Shown here: one piece after another, positions 25,927-35,497 of the stretch
How the letters are laid out: each line of letters starts with the position of its first letter
How positions within the stretch are numbered: position 1 is the first letter of the stretch
Assembly: GCA_002293475.1 (NCBI GenBank)
Contig: DBDG01000007.1
Span: 1-64,000, forward strand
Length of the DNA stretch: 64,000 nucleotides
Direction of reading: 5' to 3'
Source: Lachnospiraceae bacterium UBA938
GTDB lineage: Bacteria > Bacillota > Clostridia > Lachnospirales > Lachnospiraceae
Made by a program: the position numbers and the translations under genes
The notes under the pieces: model-generated
Seen by the model: only the letters and a program-made list of their open reading frames with translations
Told to the model about the DNA's origin: nothing
The model's database searches: none

Positions 25927-26769
25927 ATGATGGGTTATGTTCAATATGAAATCGACAGTTATTTTGACAGGCCTGACTGTAAGCTGCTTTATGTGACCCA
26001 GTCCACATATGACACGGACTGGCGAAGTTTCCCGCACGCCCATTACTTTACCGAGCTTTTCTATGTGCTAAGCGGCAGTGGCACCTTTCATGTGGAAGAC
26101 GAACGCTTTTCCGTACAAAAAGGCAGCCTTGTCCTGATCAATCCCCATGTCCGGCATACCGAAAGCTCATCGGCCGAAAAACCGCTTGAGTATATCGTCC
26201 TAGGAATCGAAGGAATCCGCTTCGTATTCGACGAAGCGCTCCAGAATTATCGAAACTTTAATGAAATATCCGCCTACCCGGCACCACATGCGTTGCTGCG
26301 GCAGATGGAAAAAGAAATGCGCCAAAAAAAGCCTTATTATGAAAAGATTTGCCAAAGCATGCTGGAACTGATCCTGATCAATCTGATGCGCAGCTCCGAC
26401 TTTGAATTTGCCCTCACGCCGCCCCAGCATATTTCCAACGAATGTAATATGGTGAAGCAATACATCGACAGCCATCTACAGGATAACATCAACCTGGATC
26501 TCTTATCCAAAGTTACCCACTTAAATAAATTTTACCTGTCCCATAAGTTTACCGAAGAACTGGGCATCTCGATCATTAACTACCTATTGGAAAAACGCAT
26601 CCAGAACGGCAAGGAGCTCTTGCGCAATACCGACCTTAGGATTTCCATGATTGCCCAGCTATGTGGGTTTTCCTCCCAAAGCTATTTTACCCAAGCCTTT
26701 ACCAAATCCACCGGCATCGGCCCGGTCAAATACCGGGACGCTATGCGGCTGCGCCCGGAGAGCCTTTAA
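25927..26769 (+). CDS. AraC-family transcriptional regulator
   Basis: This 280-residue regulator has an N-terminal cupin domain (HYFTELFYVLSGSGTFHVED then a LVLINPHVRHTES motif) that senses the sugar, and a C-terminal double helix-turn-helix (residues 175-275). The signature IAQLCGFSSQSYFTQAFTK-like segment is the second helix-turn-helix. It is divergent from the transporter/phosphorylase operon, so control of that operon is the natural inference. ACAGGGGG precedes the start; the second ATG three bases later may be the true one. Confidence 0.9.
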   Translation: MMGYVQYEIDSYFDRPDCKLLYVTQSTYDTDWRSFPHAHYFTELFYVLSGSGTFHVEDERFSVQKGSLVLINPHVRHTESSSAEKPLEYIVLGIEGIRFVFDEALQNYRNFNEISAYPAPHALLRQMEKEMRQKKPYYEKICQSMLELILINLMRSSDFEFALTPPQHISNECNMVKQYIDSHLQDNINLDLLSKVTHLNKFYLSHKFTEELGISIINYLLEKRIQNGKELLRNTDLRISMIAQLCGFSSQSYFTQAFTKSTGIGPVKYRDAMRLRPESL

Positions 26770-26906
26770 AGGAACCGGAACCTCGACCGTCATCCTCTGA
26801 AGGCTTACCACTGAATAACTGTTGTTCCCCATGTTAAGCCTGCGCCAAAGCCACATAGCATGATGATATCCCCCTTTTTAATAATCCCTTTCCTATTGCA
26901 CAACAC

Positions 26907-26938
26907 AAAAAACCCCATCCTAGATAGGACGGGGTTTT
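26907..26938. terminator. Bidirectional terminator between AraC gene and four-repeat protein
   Basis: An 11-bp stem (AAACCCCATCC with GGACGGGGTTT, one G-U or mismatch) closes a 6-nt loop. Runs of A on the left and T on the right make it work in both directions, as expected between convergent genes. Confidence 0.85.
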
Positions 26939-26958
26939 ACTGAATGAGGTTGATGATA

Positions 26959-28002
26959 TTAGTTCCCAGTGATGGAAATAGCGTGCCAATAGGCATCGGA
27001 ACCCCTGGCAAGGTTTACGTTGATCTTCTTACCGCTCACCAAGACTTTGCAGTTGATTAGACTGCTTACCTTGTCAAGCTTAATTTCCATTTTTCCATAT
27101 TTAGTATCCAAATAAAGTATATTTTCATTTGAACTGCTGTTAACGGTTCCGCTGGCCGTCATAGTGACAGCATTATCAATGCTCACTGATGATGAGCTGT
27201 CCTTTTCCCCCGCGATACCGACGGCATGCAGGTATGCATCTGAACCATGATAAAAAGTAACGGTCAGTTTTCTTCCATATGTAAGAATCATGCCTCTGGT
27301 GGTATCGGCATTGCTGTCAATCTTAAACTGCATTTCACCGTCTTTAGTCGCCAGATATAGGAGATCTTCCTTGGTGCTCTTCGCTACCGTTCCTGACACC
27401 GTCATCGTAGCAACATTACCGTTTACAACATTACCGGCCGCAGCAGGCACGGCTGCCGCGATATCCGTTATGGTGATTGCATGCATATAGGCATCCGAGC
27501 CGCGCGAACAGGCTACGCTGTACTGCTTTCCCGCCACCAGCACAGCGCAGCCGCTCATATTGGTAGTCGGGTCAAGCTTGATCTGCATCTCGCCCTGAGG
27601 CGTATTCAGATACACGAGACTGTCGGTGGATTTGTCGCCGATGGTCCCGGTTACCGTATAAACCGATGTAGAATCCACGGTATATGTAGAAGACTGAACT
27701 TCGCTGGTAATCTTAACGGCATGAAGATATCCGTCTGAACCGTGAGAAACCGAAACATAGATTTTCTTATCCTTCAGTAATATTTTGCAGGCACTGGTAT
27801 CTGTGTCGCTATCCAGCTTGATCTCCATATTGCCCTCGCGGGTCGACAGTTTCAGCAGCTCAGATGTGGTTCCTGACGAGACCGTTCCATAAACCGTGGC
27901 AATGACTTCCTTGGCCTGCACGGTAAGCTGGCTTGACGGCATTATATATATCACCGGCGCAAGCAAGGCTAACAGGCACAATATTATAATGCATTTTTTC
28001 AT
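26959..28002 (-). CDS. Secreted protein with four repeats of about 65-78 residues (GSDxYxHA motif)
   Basis: The 347-residue product has an N-terminal signal peptide (hydrophobic CIIILCLLALLAPVIYIM) and four tandem repeats. Each repeat contains a GT..S segment, a YL.T..G.M.IKLD strand pair, a short C or M turn and ends with GSDxYxHAxxI; the GSDxYxHA motif is the strongest invariant. I do not recognise the domain. GGAGGA lies before the ATG at 28002; an ATG five codons earlier overlaps that site. It converges with the AraC gene at a shared terminator and is upstream of nothing obvious. An extracellular binding or surface role is only a guess. Confidence 0.8.
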   Translation of the reverse strand: MKKCIIILCLLALLAPVIYIMPSSQLTVQAKEVIATVYGTVSSGTTSELLKLSTREGNMEIKLDSDTDTSACKILLKDKKIYVSVSHGSDGYLHAVKITSEVQSSTYTVDSTSVYTVTGTIGDKSTDSLVYLNTPQGEMQIKLDPTTNMSGCAVLVAGKQYSVACSRGSDAYMHAITITDIAAAVPAAAGNVVNGNVATMTVSGTVAKSTKEDLLYLATKDGEMQFKIDSNADTTRGMILTYGRKLTVTFYHGSDAYLHAVGIAGEKDSSSSVSIDNAVTMTASGTVNSSSNENILYLDTKYGKMEIKLDKVSSLINCKVLVSGKKINVNLARGSDAYWHAISITGN

Positions 28003-28120
28003 AAACTCTTCCTCCAATTAATGCTTTAATCCTCTATAGGTTACCATAATTTTCTATTATGTTAACCATTATAAAACATTAGTTGTAGAAAATCAATACA
28101 TTTTATGGCCGTTTCCGGTT

Positions 28121-29947
28121 TTATTCGCTAATACTATCCCGCTGCTCTATTTGTTTCCCCGCCGCTATCTTGATCCCCAATTCCTCAAGCTGCTTCTCAT
28201 CAACCCGGTCCGGCGCATTCGTCATCAGACAGGACGCATCCTTTACCTTCGGGAACGCAATCACTTCCCGAATCGACTCCGCCTTCACCAGCAGCATCAC
28301 CAGCCGGTCCAGCCCGTATGCCAAGCCGGCGTGAGGCGGCACGCCATACTGGAAGGCATCCAGTAAGAACCCGAACCGGTCTTGCGCCGCTTCCTTGTTA
28401 AGGCCCAGAATACCGAACATTTTTTCCTGGATATCAGCCTGAAAGATCCTGACCGATCCTCCGCCCAGCTCGGTGCCGTTCAGCACGATATCATAAGCCT
28501 TGGCACGGATCTTCCCCAAGCCGTCAGAGTCGCCCTCAAGCAGCGGCAGATCCTCTTCCATCGGCATAGTAAAGGGATGGTGGACGGCTACATATCGTTT
28601 TTCCTCCTCACTGTATTCTAACAGAGGAAATTCGGTGATCCACAAAAATTCAAAGCGCGCATGGTCAATCAGACCCATCATACCGGCCAGTTCCAGCCGC
28701 AGGGCCCCTAATACGCTTCGCACCAAAGCCGTCTTGTCGGCCGCAAATAACAGCAGGTCGCCTTTCTCGCCTGCCATGGCCTTTACCAAGGCTTCAAGCT
28801 CATCCTCGGTCATGAATTTGGCAAAAGATGACTTGTAAGTCCCGTCCGGCATCACGGCGAGATAAGCCAGCCCCTTGGCACCGTAACCTTTCACAAACTC
28901 GGTCAGGGCATCGATCTTCTTACGCGGCATGTCCGCCTGGCCCTTGGCATTGATGCCTCTGACTGAGCCGCCGCTTTGAAGGGCGCCGGTAAAGACAACG
29001 AATCCGCAGTCCTGTACGGTTGCCGACACATCTTTGAGTTCCATGCCGAAACGGGTATCCGGCTTGTCCGTACCGAAGCGGTTCATGGCTTCCTCCCATG
29101 TCATCCGCGGAATCGGCAACATGATATCATGCCCGACGGCACTCTTTACAACCGCCTGAAGCAGGCGCTCGTTTACTTCGATCACATCGTCCACATCAAC
29201 AAAAGACATTTCCATATCCACTTGGGTAAACTCCGGCTGCCGGTCGGCCCGCAGGTCCTCATCCCGGAAGCATTTGGCTATCTGAAAATAACGGTCGTAT
29301 CCGGCACACATCAGCAGCTGCTTAAAGAGCTGCGGGGACTGCGGCAAAGCATAGAAGCTGCCCGGATGCACCCGGCTGGGCACCAGATAATCCCGTGCCC
29401 CCTCCGGCGTTGATTTATTTAAGATCGGGGTCTCAATCTCCAAAAAACCTTCTTCTACTAAAAAGGAGCGGATGTCGGCAGCGATCTTGCTGCGTAGCAT
29501 GATATTGCTTTGCAGATCCGGCCGGCGCAGGTCCAGGAACCGGTACTTCAGGCGCAGCTCCTCTTTGGTCCGGGAACCGGCTTCAACGGGAAAAGGCGGT
29601 GTCTCCGCCTCCGAAAGAATCCGCAGCTCGCACGCCCTGATTTCGATATCACCGGTCTTTAGGTTTTCATTGACGGCACCGGAGCGCTTCACTACTTTAC
29701 CCGTCACCGCGATGACATATTCACTCCTTAGCTTCTCGCCTTTGGCAAAACTCTCCCCGCCACATTCCGCTTCCTCCAGAATAATCTGCAAAAGCCCGCT
29801 ACGGTCCCGCAGATCCACGAAAATAATCCCGCCCTTATTCCGGCTCTTCTGTACCCAGCCCATAACGGTTACCACGCTGCCGGTATCGGCAGCGGAAACC
29901 TCCGTACAGCGATGGGTCCTTTTTAAACCTTTCATTGATTCTGTCAT
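28121..29947 (-). CDS. aspS: Aspartyl-tRNA synthetase
   Basis: AspRS is a class II enzyme that charges tRNA-Asp. The 608 residues have an N-terminal OB anticodon domain (VMGWVQKSRNKGGIIFVDLRDR), class II motif 2 (FRDEDLRADRQPEFTQVDME), the GAD insertion and motif 3 (GLAYGLDRLVMLL). The bacterial length and GAD domain distinguish it from the archaeal type. It follows hisS on the same strand with 24 bp between, the usual hisS-aspS operon. Whether it is discriminating cannot be fully judged here. Confidence 0.97.
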   Translation of the reverse strand: MTESMKGLKRTHRCTEVSAADTGSVVTVMGWVQKSRNKGGIIFVDLRDRSGLLQIILEEAECGGESFAKGEKLRSEYVIAVTGKVVKRSGAVNENLKTGDIEIRACELRILSEAETPPFPVEAGSRTKEELRLKYRFLDLRRPDLQSNIMLRSKIAADIRSFLVEEGFLEIETPILNKSTPEGARDYLVPSRVHPGSFYALPQSPQLFKQLLMCAGYDRYFQIAKCFRDEDLRADRQPEFTQVDMEMSFVDVDDVIEVNERLLQAVVKSAVGHDIMLPIPRMTWEEAMNRFGTDKPDTRFGMELKDVSATVQDCGFVVFTGALQSGGSVRGINAKGQADMPRKKIDALTEFVKGYGAKGLAYLAVMPDGTYKSSFAKFMTEDELEALVKAMAGEKGDLLLFAADKTALVRSVLGALRLELAGMMGLIDHARFEFLWITEFPLLEYSEEEKRYVAVHHPFTMPMEEDLPLLEGDSDGLGKIRAKAYDIVLNGTELGGGSVRIFQADIQEKMFGILGLNKEAAQDRFGFLLDAFQYGVPPHAGLAYGLDRLVMLLVKAESIREVIAFPKVKDASCLMTNAPDRVDEKQLEELGIKIAAGKQIEQRDSISE

Positions 29948-29971
29948 TTTACCTTTTCTCCTCTTTAACGG

Positions 29972-31219
29972 TCATATAAAAAACTCAACAAATTCCTGAT
30001 ACCCTTCTTTACTTAACTGCTCTTTCTGAAACTTTTTATTCTTATTCATCCGCACTATCGAGACTTGGCAGCCGTTTTGCCGTTCTTCCTGAGCCTGTTT
30101 AATAATCCGGCATATCTCATCCGACGCCAGTCCCTTTTCCAGCAGATAGGCTTTTTTTACCGGCGGCGCTGGAAGCTTAAAGCCGCTTTCCTTAAGCAGT
30201 AAGATGATCCTTTCAAAACCGATGGAAAACCCGCAGGCCGGGACTTCCTTCCCGGAAAACTGCCCGACCAGCTTGTCATAGCGGCCGCCGCCGCCGCAGC
30301 TGCCGCCAAATTCTGGTATCGACACTTCAAAGATACTGCCGGTATAATATGACATGCCGCGCACCAGCGTAGGGTCAAAAACAATGGCAAACTCGGCCGC
30401 CGCCGTTCCCTGGACGGCGGTGATGATATCCGTAAGGTTCTGCCCGGCCTCCGGCGCTATGATCCCTTCCAGCTTCTTCATTAAAAATGCCAGCCCGTCC
30501 GCCGCCGCTTTTAGTTCTTCAAACAAGCCCATATATCTGCTGACACTGTCGGGGGGGAACCCGCCGGCCAGCAGTTCCTTGGCCACGCCGGATGTGCCGA
30601 TCTTGTCCATCTTATCCAAGATGATAAAGATACTGTCATAAGCTTCTTCCGCGAAACCGCTGTATTCTGCCATAGCTTTGAGAACCCGCCGGTCACTGAT
30701 GCGGATCTGAAAATTCTTAAAGCCGATCCTTCCCAGTGTCGTCGCCGTCGCCAGAATCAGCTCGATCTCCGCCAGCTCAGACGCTTCCCCTAGGATATCT
30801 ATGTCACACTGCATGAACTGACGGTAGCGTCCCCGCTGCGGCCGGTCCGCCCGCCAGACGTTGCCCATCTGCAAGGCCTTAAAGGGAACCGGAAGCTCAT
30901 TTTCATGATTGGCAAAGAAGCGTACCAAAGGCACCGTCAGATCATAGCGCAGCCCGCCGTCGACCAAGTCGTTTTCCGCCTCAGCATGCTCCAGATCTAG
31001 TTTTTCACCCCTTTTTAAGATCTTGAAGATAAGCTTTTCATTTTCACCGCCCTGCTTGCTGCTTAGGTTCCCGATATGCTCCACACAGGGCGTTTCAATC
31101 GGCGCAAACCCAAACTGACTGTAAGTCTCCCTGATGACGCCGGATACATAAGCCCTGATCGCCATTTCATCAGGTAAAATATCTTTCATGCCGTTTACCG
31201 GTTTTTTATTCAATGGCAT
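29972..31219 (-). CDS. hisS: Histidyl-tRNA synthetase
   Basis: HisRS is a class II synthetase that charges tRNA-His. Motif 2 with NVWRADRPQRGRYRQFMQCD and the histidine A motif (LVRGMSYYTGSIFE) are present, and the C-terminal anticodon domain ends the 415-residue protein. The start at 31219 (MPLNKKPVNG) fits the family and has AAAGGAG upstream; further codons upstream belong to the leader. No T-box antiterminator (GGGTGGNACCGCG) is visible in the leader, unlike many Firmicute synthetase genes. It runs with aspS. Confidence 0.96.
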   Translation of the reverse strand: MPLNKKPVNGMKDILPDEMAIRAYVSGVIRETYSQFGFAPIETPCVEHIGNLSSKQGGENEKLIFKILKRGEKLDLEHAEAENDLVDGGLRYDLTVPLVRFFANHENELPVPFKALQMGNVWRADRPQRGRYRQFMQCDIDILGEASELAEIELILATATTLGRIGFKNFQIRISDRRVLKAMAEYSGFAEEAYDSIFIILDKMDKIGTSGVAKELLAGGFPPDSVSRYMGLFEELKAAADGLAFLMKKLEGIIAPEAGQNLTDIITAVQGTAAAEFAIVFDPTLVRGMSYYTGSIFEVSIPEFGGSCGGGGRYDKLVGQFSGKEVPACGFSIGFERIILLLKESGFKLPAPPVKKAYLLEKGLASDEICRIIKQAQEERQNGCQVSIVRMNKNKKFQKEQLSKEGYQEFVEFFI

Positions 31220-31288
31220 AACATTCTCCTTTTCTATGCATCTATGTAGCCTTACCAAATATTCATGCTATTAAATTATACTTTTTAA

Positions 31289-31317
31289 ATTCTACACTTA
31301 TTTTACAAAATACTCAA
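31289..31317 (-). promoter_or_regulatory. Probable hisS-aspS promoter
   Basis: On the minus strand TTGAGT (31317-31312) and TAGAAT (31294-31289) are 17 bp apart in an AT-rich region, about 70 bp before the hisS start. It lies just after the terminator at 31340-31370. Confidence 0.5.
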
Positions 31318-31339
31318 TCAAAATTTAATAATAAAATAC

Positions 31340-31370
31340 AAAAAAAGCAAGCTTGTTGTAAGCAAGCTCG
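31340..31370 (-). terminator. Terminator between spoIVB and hisS
   Basis: On the minus strand GAGCTTG pairs with CAAGCTT around a short loop and is followed by TTTTTTT. It should stop transcription coming from spoIVB. The gap 31220-31592 (373 bp) otherwise holds a possible insertion-sequence remnant and the hisS promoter. Confidence 0.75.
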
Positions 31371-31382
31371 CCATAACACAGC

Positions 31383-31568
31383 TTGATACTGTCCACACTT
31401 CTTTTAGGACAATATGTTTGGACAAATCAGGAAATGCCCTCCCAGTTCACCTTTCCTCATGTCTTTCTTACTCTCTCGCTTTTATGGCTCTGCCAATTAT
31501 ATTGTATCTCAATATATGTCTGCGTGGTTTCAATTAAGGCCGGCCATAATAGGCTAAAGATCATATAG
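31383..31568 (-). pseudogene. Possible decayed insertion-sequence end
   Basis: On the minus strand, a short open stretch near 31465-31575 ends TYIEIQYNWQSHK..., faintly like the C-terminal end of IS3-type transposases, and is then broken. Downstream lie TGTCCA and TGGACA as a 6-bp inverted pair (about 31389-31423), as often seen at such IS ends. A 61-codon open frame on the opposite strand is probably its shadow. Evidence is weak. Confidence 0.25.
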
Positions 31569-31592
31569 GACAGACCTGTTTATCTACCTTGC

Positions 31593-33008
31593 TCAATGGG
31601 CAATCATATTTTCGATAAATATCCCATATCCGCTGGTAGCATCCTGGACCAGCACATGGGTCACCGCTCCGATAAGCTTGCCGTCCTGGATAATCGGGCT
31701 TCCGCTCATCCCCTGCACGATCCCGCCAGTCAGGCTCAACAGCTCGGCATCCGTAATATGCAGCACGATGCCTCGGTTTACATTGTCATTATCCAGATTA
31801 ATCTCGGCAATTTCCACATCATATATCGTCGGTGCCCCTGTAATACTGCAGATAATCTGGGCCGGCCCTTTCTTGATATCCTGCTTCAGACCGATCGGCA
31901 TCGGCTCATATACTACATCTTCCGGCCTTAACCCGTCACAGACACCGAATATACCGTAGGGCGTATTATCGGTAATTTGCCCCAGCAGATTAGAATCATC
32001 ATATTCTATGAAACCGGTAAGCTCCCCCGGCGAACCGTCTGATCCCCTGGTAATATTAATGATTTCCGTATGATACAATAAACCGCTGCCCAAGGTCATC
32101 AGCGCGCTGATATCCACGTCGTTAATGCCATGCCCCAGTGCTCCGAAAGTCCCGTCTTCTTCAATATAAGTCATAGTACCGACACCTTGGGCGTTGTCCC
32201 TTACCCATACGCCTATTTTATAATCCCCGCTTAAGTTCATCGCCGGTTTAATCATCAGATCCATTACCTCGCCGTCTCTTATCACTTTCACGATCATATC
32301 CTGACCTTCGCTATGGGTAATTAGATCAATCAAACGGTCTTTGCCGGTAATTTCTTCATCGTTAACCTCTAATATATAGTCACCCGGCTGCAAAATGTAC
32401 TTGGCCGGAGAAACTGGCTGTCCGGTCTCATCTTCATATTCACCAATACCTATTATAAGGACTCCTTTGGTTTGGACATAAATACCGATGGGAATACCCG
32501 CCGGTGTTACCTTTTTATCTTGTATTATCTCAATATCAACGCTTTTAAGGGGGATTATCCCAAATACTTTCAGGTCAACGGTATAACGGCTGGTAGTGCC
32601 TGTCATAAAGGTAACCGGCCCCTGGAAATCAATATGGAGTCCTTGCTGCTCCTCCCGGCTTTCGGCTATCCCCCCCACCGCCATAGCATCGGCATTATCA
32701 TCCCAATCCATTTCATCAGATACTTCTTCCCGGTATATTTCACCCGATACCGGCACCATGAATTCCAGTGTCTCCGCCGTCTCGGCCCGCAGCTTTATTG
32801 AGGAAGGTATCCGCGACCATATGGACAGCCACCAGGCCATTGCAAAGGCTAGAACTCCCGCAAACAATAAGATATATAAAAATCTCCGGTAGTAATATAA
32901 CCTTCTTCTATATTTGTTGTTTTCCTCATAAATCTTGTCATTTTCATATCTTACAAATCCATCCGGCTCATATTTTCCATATTTATACTGTTTATCAAGC
33001 TGACTCAA
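31593..33008 (-). CDS. spoIVB: Stage IV sporulation protein B (SpoIVB peptidase, S55)
   Basis: SpoIVB is a serine peptidase secreted by the forespore that triggers processing of pro-sigma-K. The 471-residue protein has a membrane anchor (about 43-64), a PDZ domain (about 172-256) and a C-terminal S55 domain. GHGINDVD places His293, HITD gives Asp420, and GMSGSP gives the Ser nucleophile near 435-437. Length fits clostridial SpoIVB. The gene sits next to recN, the usual neighbour. The 298-bp upstream gap is very AT-rich. Many Clostridia lack the classical sigma-K checkpoint, so the exact signal may differ. Confidence 0.95.
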   Translation of the reverse strand: MSQLDKQYKYGKYEPDGFVRYENDKIYEENNKYRRRLYYYRRFLYILLFAGVLAFAMAWWLSIWSRIPSSIKLRAETAETLEFMVPVSGEIYREEVSDEMDWDDNADAMAVGGIAESREEQQGLHIDFQGPVTFMTGTTSRYTVDLKVFGIIPLKSVDIEIIQDKKVTPAGIPIGIYVQTKGVLIIGIGEYEDETGQPVSPAKYILQPGDYILEVNDEEITGKDRLIDLITHSEGQDMIVKVIRDGEVMDLMIKPAMNLSGDYKIGVWVRDNAQGVGTMTYIEEDGTFGALGHGINDVDISALMTLGSGLLYHTEIINITRGSDGSPGELTGFIEYDDSNLLGQITDNTPYGIFGVCDGLRPEDVVYEPMPIGLKQDIKKGPAQIICSITGAPTIYDVEIAEINLDNDNVNRGIVLHITDAELLSLTGGIVQGMSGSPIIQDGKLIGAVTHVLVQDATSGYGIFIENMIAH

Positions 33009-33249
33009 TTTTCCACATCCTTATCTTCGATAAAATATCCTTATTTTATATTTTCTTATTATTTTATATTTTCTTATTTTCTTATTTTAATTTCCTTACT
33101 TTTTAGTAACCTTATTTTAGTAACCTTATTTTAAGTAACTTTATTTTCATCTCTACATAGTACTTATAATGAAGTATTCCCCTTTTACCCTGCTTACCTT
33201 ACTAAATACCTTGCAAGATACTTGCCAATTTCATTGCTATAAAGCCAAA

Positions 33250-33276
33250 AAGAAAAAGAGACATAAAAACGTCTCC
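33250..33276 (-). terminator. recN terminator
   Basis: On the minus strand GGAGAC and GTCTC form a short stem with a T-rich loop, followed by TTTTTCTTTTT, 31 bp after the recN stop codon. The remaining gap 33009-33249 is AT-rich low-complexity sequence with repeated TTATTTTATATTTTC and CTTATTTTAGTAAC motifs and no gene. Confidence 0.65.
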
Positions 33277-33306
33277 CTTAGTATGTGAAAAATTATATAA
33301 TTTAAT

Positions 33307-34989
33307 TTATATCTTCTTAGATTTTACTGCCAATTCTTTCATTTCCTTGGCATTGCTTAAAACCGCGGCGGTTATGGTCTCGCTGCCCAGCAAACGGGCA
33401 AGTTCATGGATGCTTGCTTCTCCGCTGATTTTTTGAATCGACGTTACGGTTCTTTCCTGGCGCACGTTTTTAGTGATGACAAAATGGGTATCGGCCATGG
33501 CCGCAATCTGCGGCAGGTGCGTAATGCAGATGACCTGACGCCCGGTACCAAGAAGACCCAGTTTTTCCGCTACTTTCCAGGCGGTTTTACCGCTGATCCC
33601 AGCATCGACTTCGTCAAATATTAATGTATTCATCTCATTTTTATCGGCCTGAACGGTTTTCAGCGCCAGCATGACCCGCGACAGCTCGCCGCCGCTGGCG
33701 ATCTGCTGCAGCGGTTTAAGTTCCTCACCGAGATTCGGGGCAATCTTAAATACCACCCGGTCATAGCCGTCCGCACCGAATTCCTCGCAGCAGGCCGTTA
33801 CTTCCACTTCAAAACGCACATCCTGGAAATTCAAGTCGGCCAGCACCTTACGCATTTCTTTAGCTAGGGATTTTCCATGCGTAGACCGCATTGCCGAGAT
33901 AATCCGGCACTTTTCCATAATCTGTTCTGTGAGCCGCTCTTTTTCCTTCAGCAGATTCTGGCGGTAATGCTCATAATCTGCCAATACGGAGAGCTTTTTT
34001 TCTTTTTCATCCTTAGATGAGAGTATCTGGGAAATTGTCTTCCCATATTTGCTTTTTAAGCGGTTGATCTGATTCAGTCGCTCTTGTGTCCGGCGGAAGC
34101 TTTCTTCGTCAAATTCAAGTCCTGTCATATAGTCTGCCGCCGAACGGTTAAAATCATTCAGCAGTGAATCAATATCCTGAAGCTGCTCTTCCAGAGAACC
34201 AAGGGCTTCATCCAGAACAGATACATTTTTTATTTCTTTTATGGCCCGGCCGATCCCGGTGCCGGCACCGTTTTCATATCCGGTCAGGGCATAGACGACG
34301 CCGACGGCTTCGCTGATTTTACCGGCATTGCACATAAACTGGTAATCCCTTTCGACCTGTTCGTCTTCACCTTCCTGTAAATATGCTTCTGCAATTTCCA
34401 TTATTTCAAATGAAAGCAGATCTGTCTCTCTAAGCCTGGCCGACTCTTCCAGGCTATTCTGATCCAATTCTTTTAACACGGCACTATAGCGGCGATAAAG
34501 ATCGGCCTGTTCTGCCTTAACTAAAGCCAGCCTCTCACCGGCATAGCCGTCCAAAATATCCTTGTGGCTGGCCGCTTTTAACAAAGACTGATGCTCATGT
34601 TGACCGTGAATATCCAATAAAACCGAGGCTAGGTTTCTAAGCTGCCCAGCACTGACCGTTTCACCGTTGATCTTACAGATGCTCCGGGATGGCATGACCT
34701 TGCGCTGAAGAATCAGCACACCGTCCTCGTCGGCCTTTACCCCCATGGCGGCCACCAATGCGCTCTGCGCCTCATTTTCCAATCCGAATATCAGCTCCAC
34801 CAGCGCGTACTCGGCACCGCTGCGTATGTATTCTTTGTCAGCTTTGGCTCCCAGCGCCAGGTTGACAGAACCGATAATGACTGATTTACCGGCTCCGGTC
34901 TCGCCGGTCATAACATTAAGTCCCTCGGTAAAGTCTATTTCCGCTTCTTCAATTAAAGCTAAGTTTTTTACATGCAAACTTATTAACAT
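33307..34989 (-). CDS. recN: DNA repair protein RecN
   Basis: RecN is an SMC-like ATPase that gathers broken DNA ends for recombination. The 560 residues show Walker A (GETGAGKS) near 32-39, a long coiled coil in the middle, the signature LSRVMLALK and Walker B TLIFDEVDAGISG near the end. The start MLISLHVKNLALIEEAEIDF is typical. It lies in the conserved order argR-recN-spoIVB, six bp after argR. Confidence 0.96.
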   Translation of the reverse strand: MLISLHVKNLALIEEAEIDFTEGLNVMTGETGAGKSVIIGSVNLALGAKADKEYIRSGAEYALVELIFGLENEAQSALVAAMGVKADEDGVLILQRKVMPSRSICKINGETVSAGQLRNLASVLLDIHGQHEHQSLLKAASHKDILDGYAGERLALVKAEQADLYRRYSAVLKELDQNSLEESARLRETDLLSFEIMEIAEAYLQEGEDEQVERDYQFMCNAGKISEAVGVVYALTGYENGAGTGIGRAIKEIKNVSVLDEALGSLEEQLQDIDSLLNDFNRSAADYMTGLEFDEESFRRTQERLNQINRLKSKYGKTISQILSSKDEKEKKLSVLADYEHYRQNLLKEKERLTEQIMEKCRIISAMRSTHGKSLAKEMRKVLADLNFQDVRFEVEVTACCEEFGADGYDRVVFKIAPNLGEELKPLQQIASGGELSRVMLALKTVQADKNEMNTLIFDEVDAGISGKTAWKVAEKLGLLGTGRQVICITHLPQIAAMADTHFVITKNVRQERTVTSIQKISGEASIHELARLLGSETITAAVLSNAKEMKELAVKSKKI

Positions 34990-34995
34990 CCGATA

Positions 34996-35448
34996 TTATT
35001 CCTCAATCATTTCTTTAATCTTGTTCATTACCTCATAGGCTTCATCTGCTGTCCGGACCGCTGCCATGATGGTATCATCGCCGGCTATGCATCCGGCCAC
35101 TTCCGGAAACTTAAAAGCATCTATCGCTGCCGCTACTGCCATAGCCATGCCGGATACGGTTTTCACTACGAGAATATTCTGGGCGGCTTCAATAGAGATA
35201 AAACCGTCGCGCAGGACTCTGATGTATTTTTCTGCCATCTGGTGATCGTTTTGGGGCAGGAAGACGTATTTTTGCCGGCCGGAACCGGCAGGCATTTTGG
35301 AAAGCCGCATTTCTCTGATGTCCCGGGAAACGGTAGCCTGTGTTACCTCAAAACCGGCATCGCGGAGCTGGTCGGCAAGCTCTTCCTGGGTTTCGATTTC
35401 CTGGGTGCGTATCAGTTGTTTGATTTTTTCATGGCGGCTTTTTTTCAT
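34996..35448 (-). CDS. argR: Arginine repressor ArgR
   Basis: ArgR is a hexameric repressor/activator of arginine metabolism genes with arginine as co-repressor. The 150 residues have an N-terminal winged helix (HEKIKQLIRTQEIETQEEL and the recognition segment TQATVSRDIREM) and a C-terminal arginine-binding core with GDDTIMAAVRT. The start at 35448 is preceded by AGGAG. The longer in-frame reading would overlap nadK and has no family similarity. It lies between nadK and recN as in most Firmicutes. Confidence 0.95.
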   Translation of the reverse strand: MKKSRHEKIKQLIRTQEIETQEELADQLRDAGFEVTQATVSRDIREMRLSKMPAGSGRQKYVFLPQNDHQMAEKYIRVLRDGFISIEAAQNILVVKTVSGMAMAVAAAIDAFKFPEVAGCIAGDDTIMAAVRTADEAYEVMNKIKEMIEE

Positions 35449-35497
35449 GGGGGACTCCTGTCTGATCAGCTTAAAAAGTAGCAGCGGATATGTTCGA

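Noticed and set aside
31383..31568. Plus-strand 61-residue membrane-like protein
   Set aside because: No ribosome binding site and it overlaps the terminator and a decayed IS-like segment on the other strand.
31220..31592. T-box leader of hisS
   Set aside because: No conserved T-box sequence or specifier loop seen; only a terminator, a promoter and a possible IS remnant.
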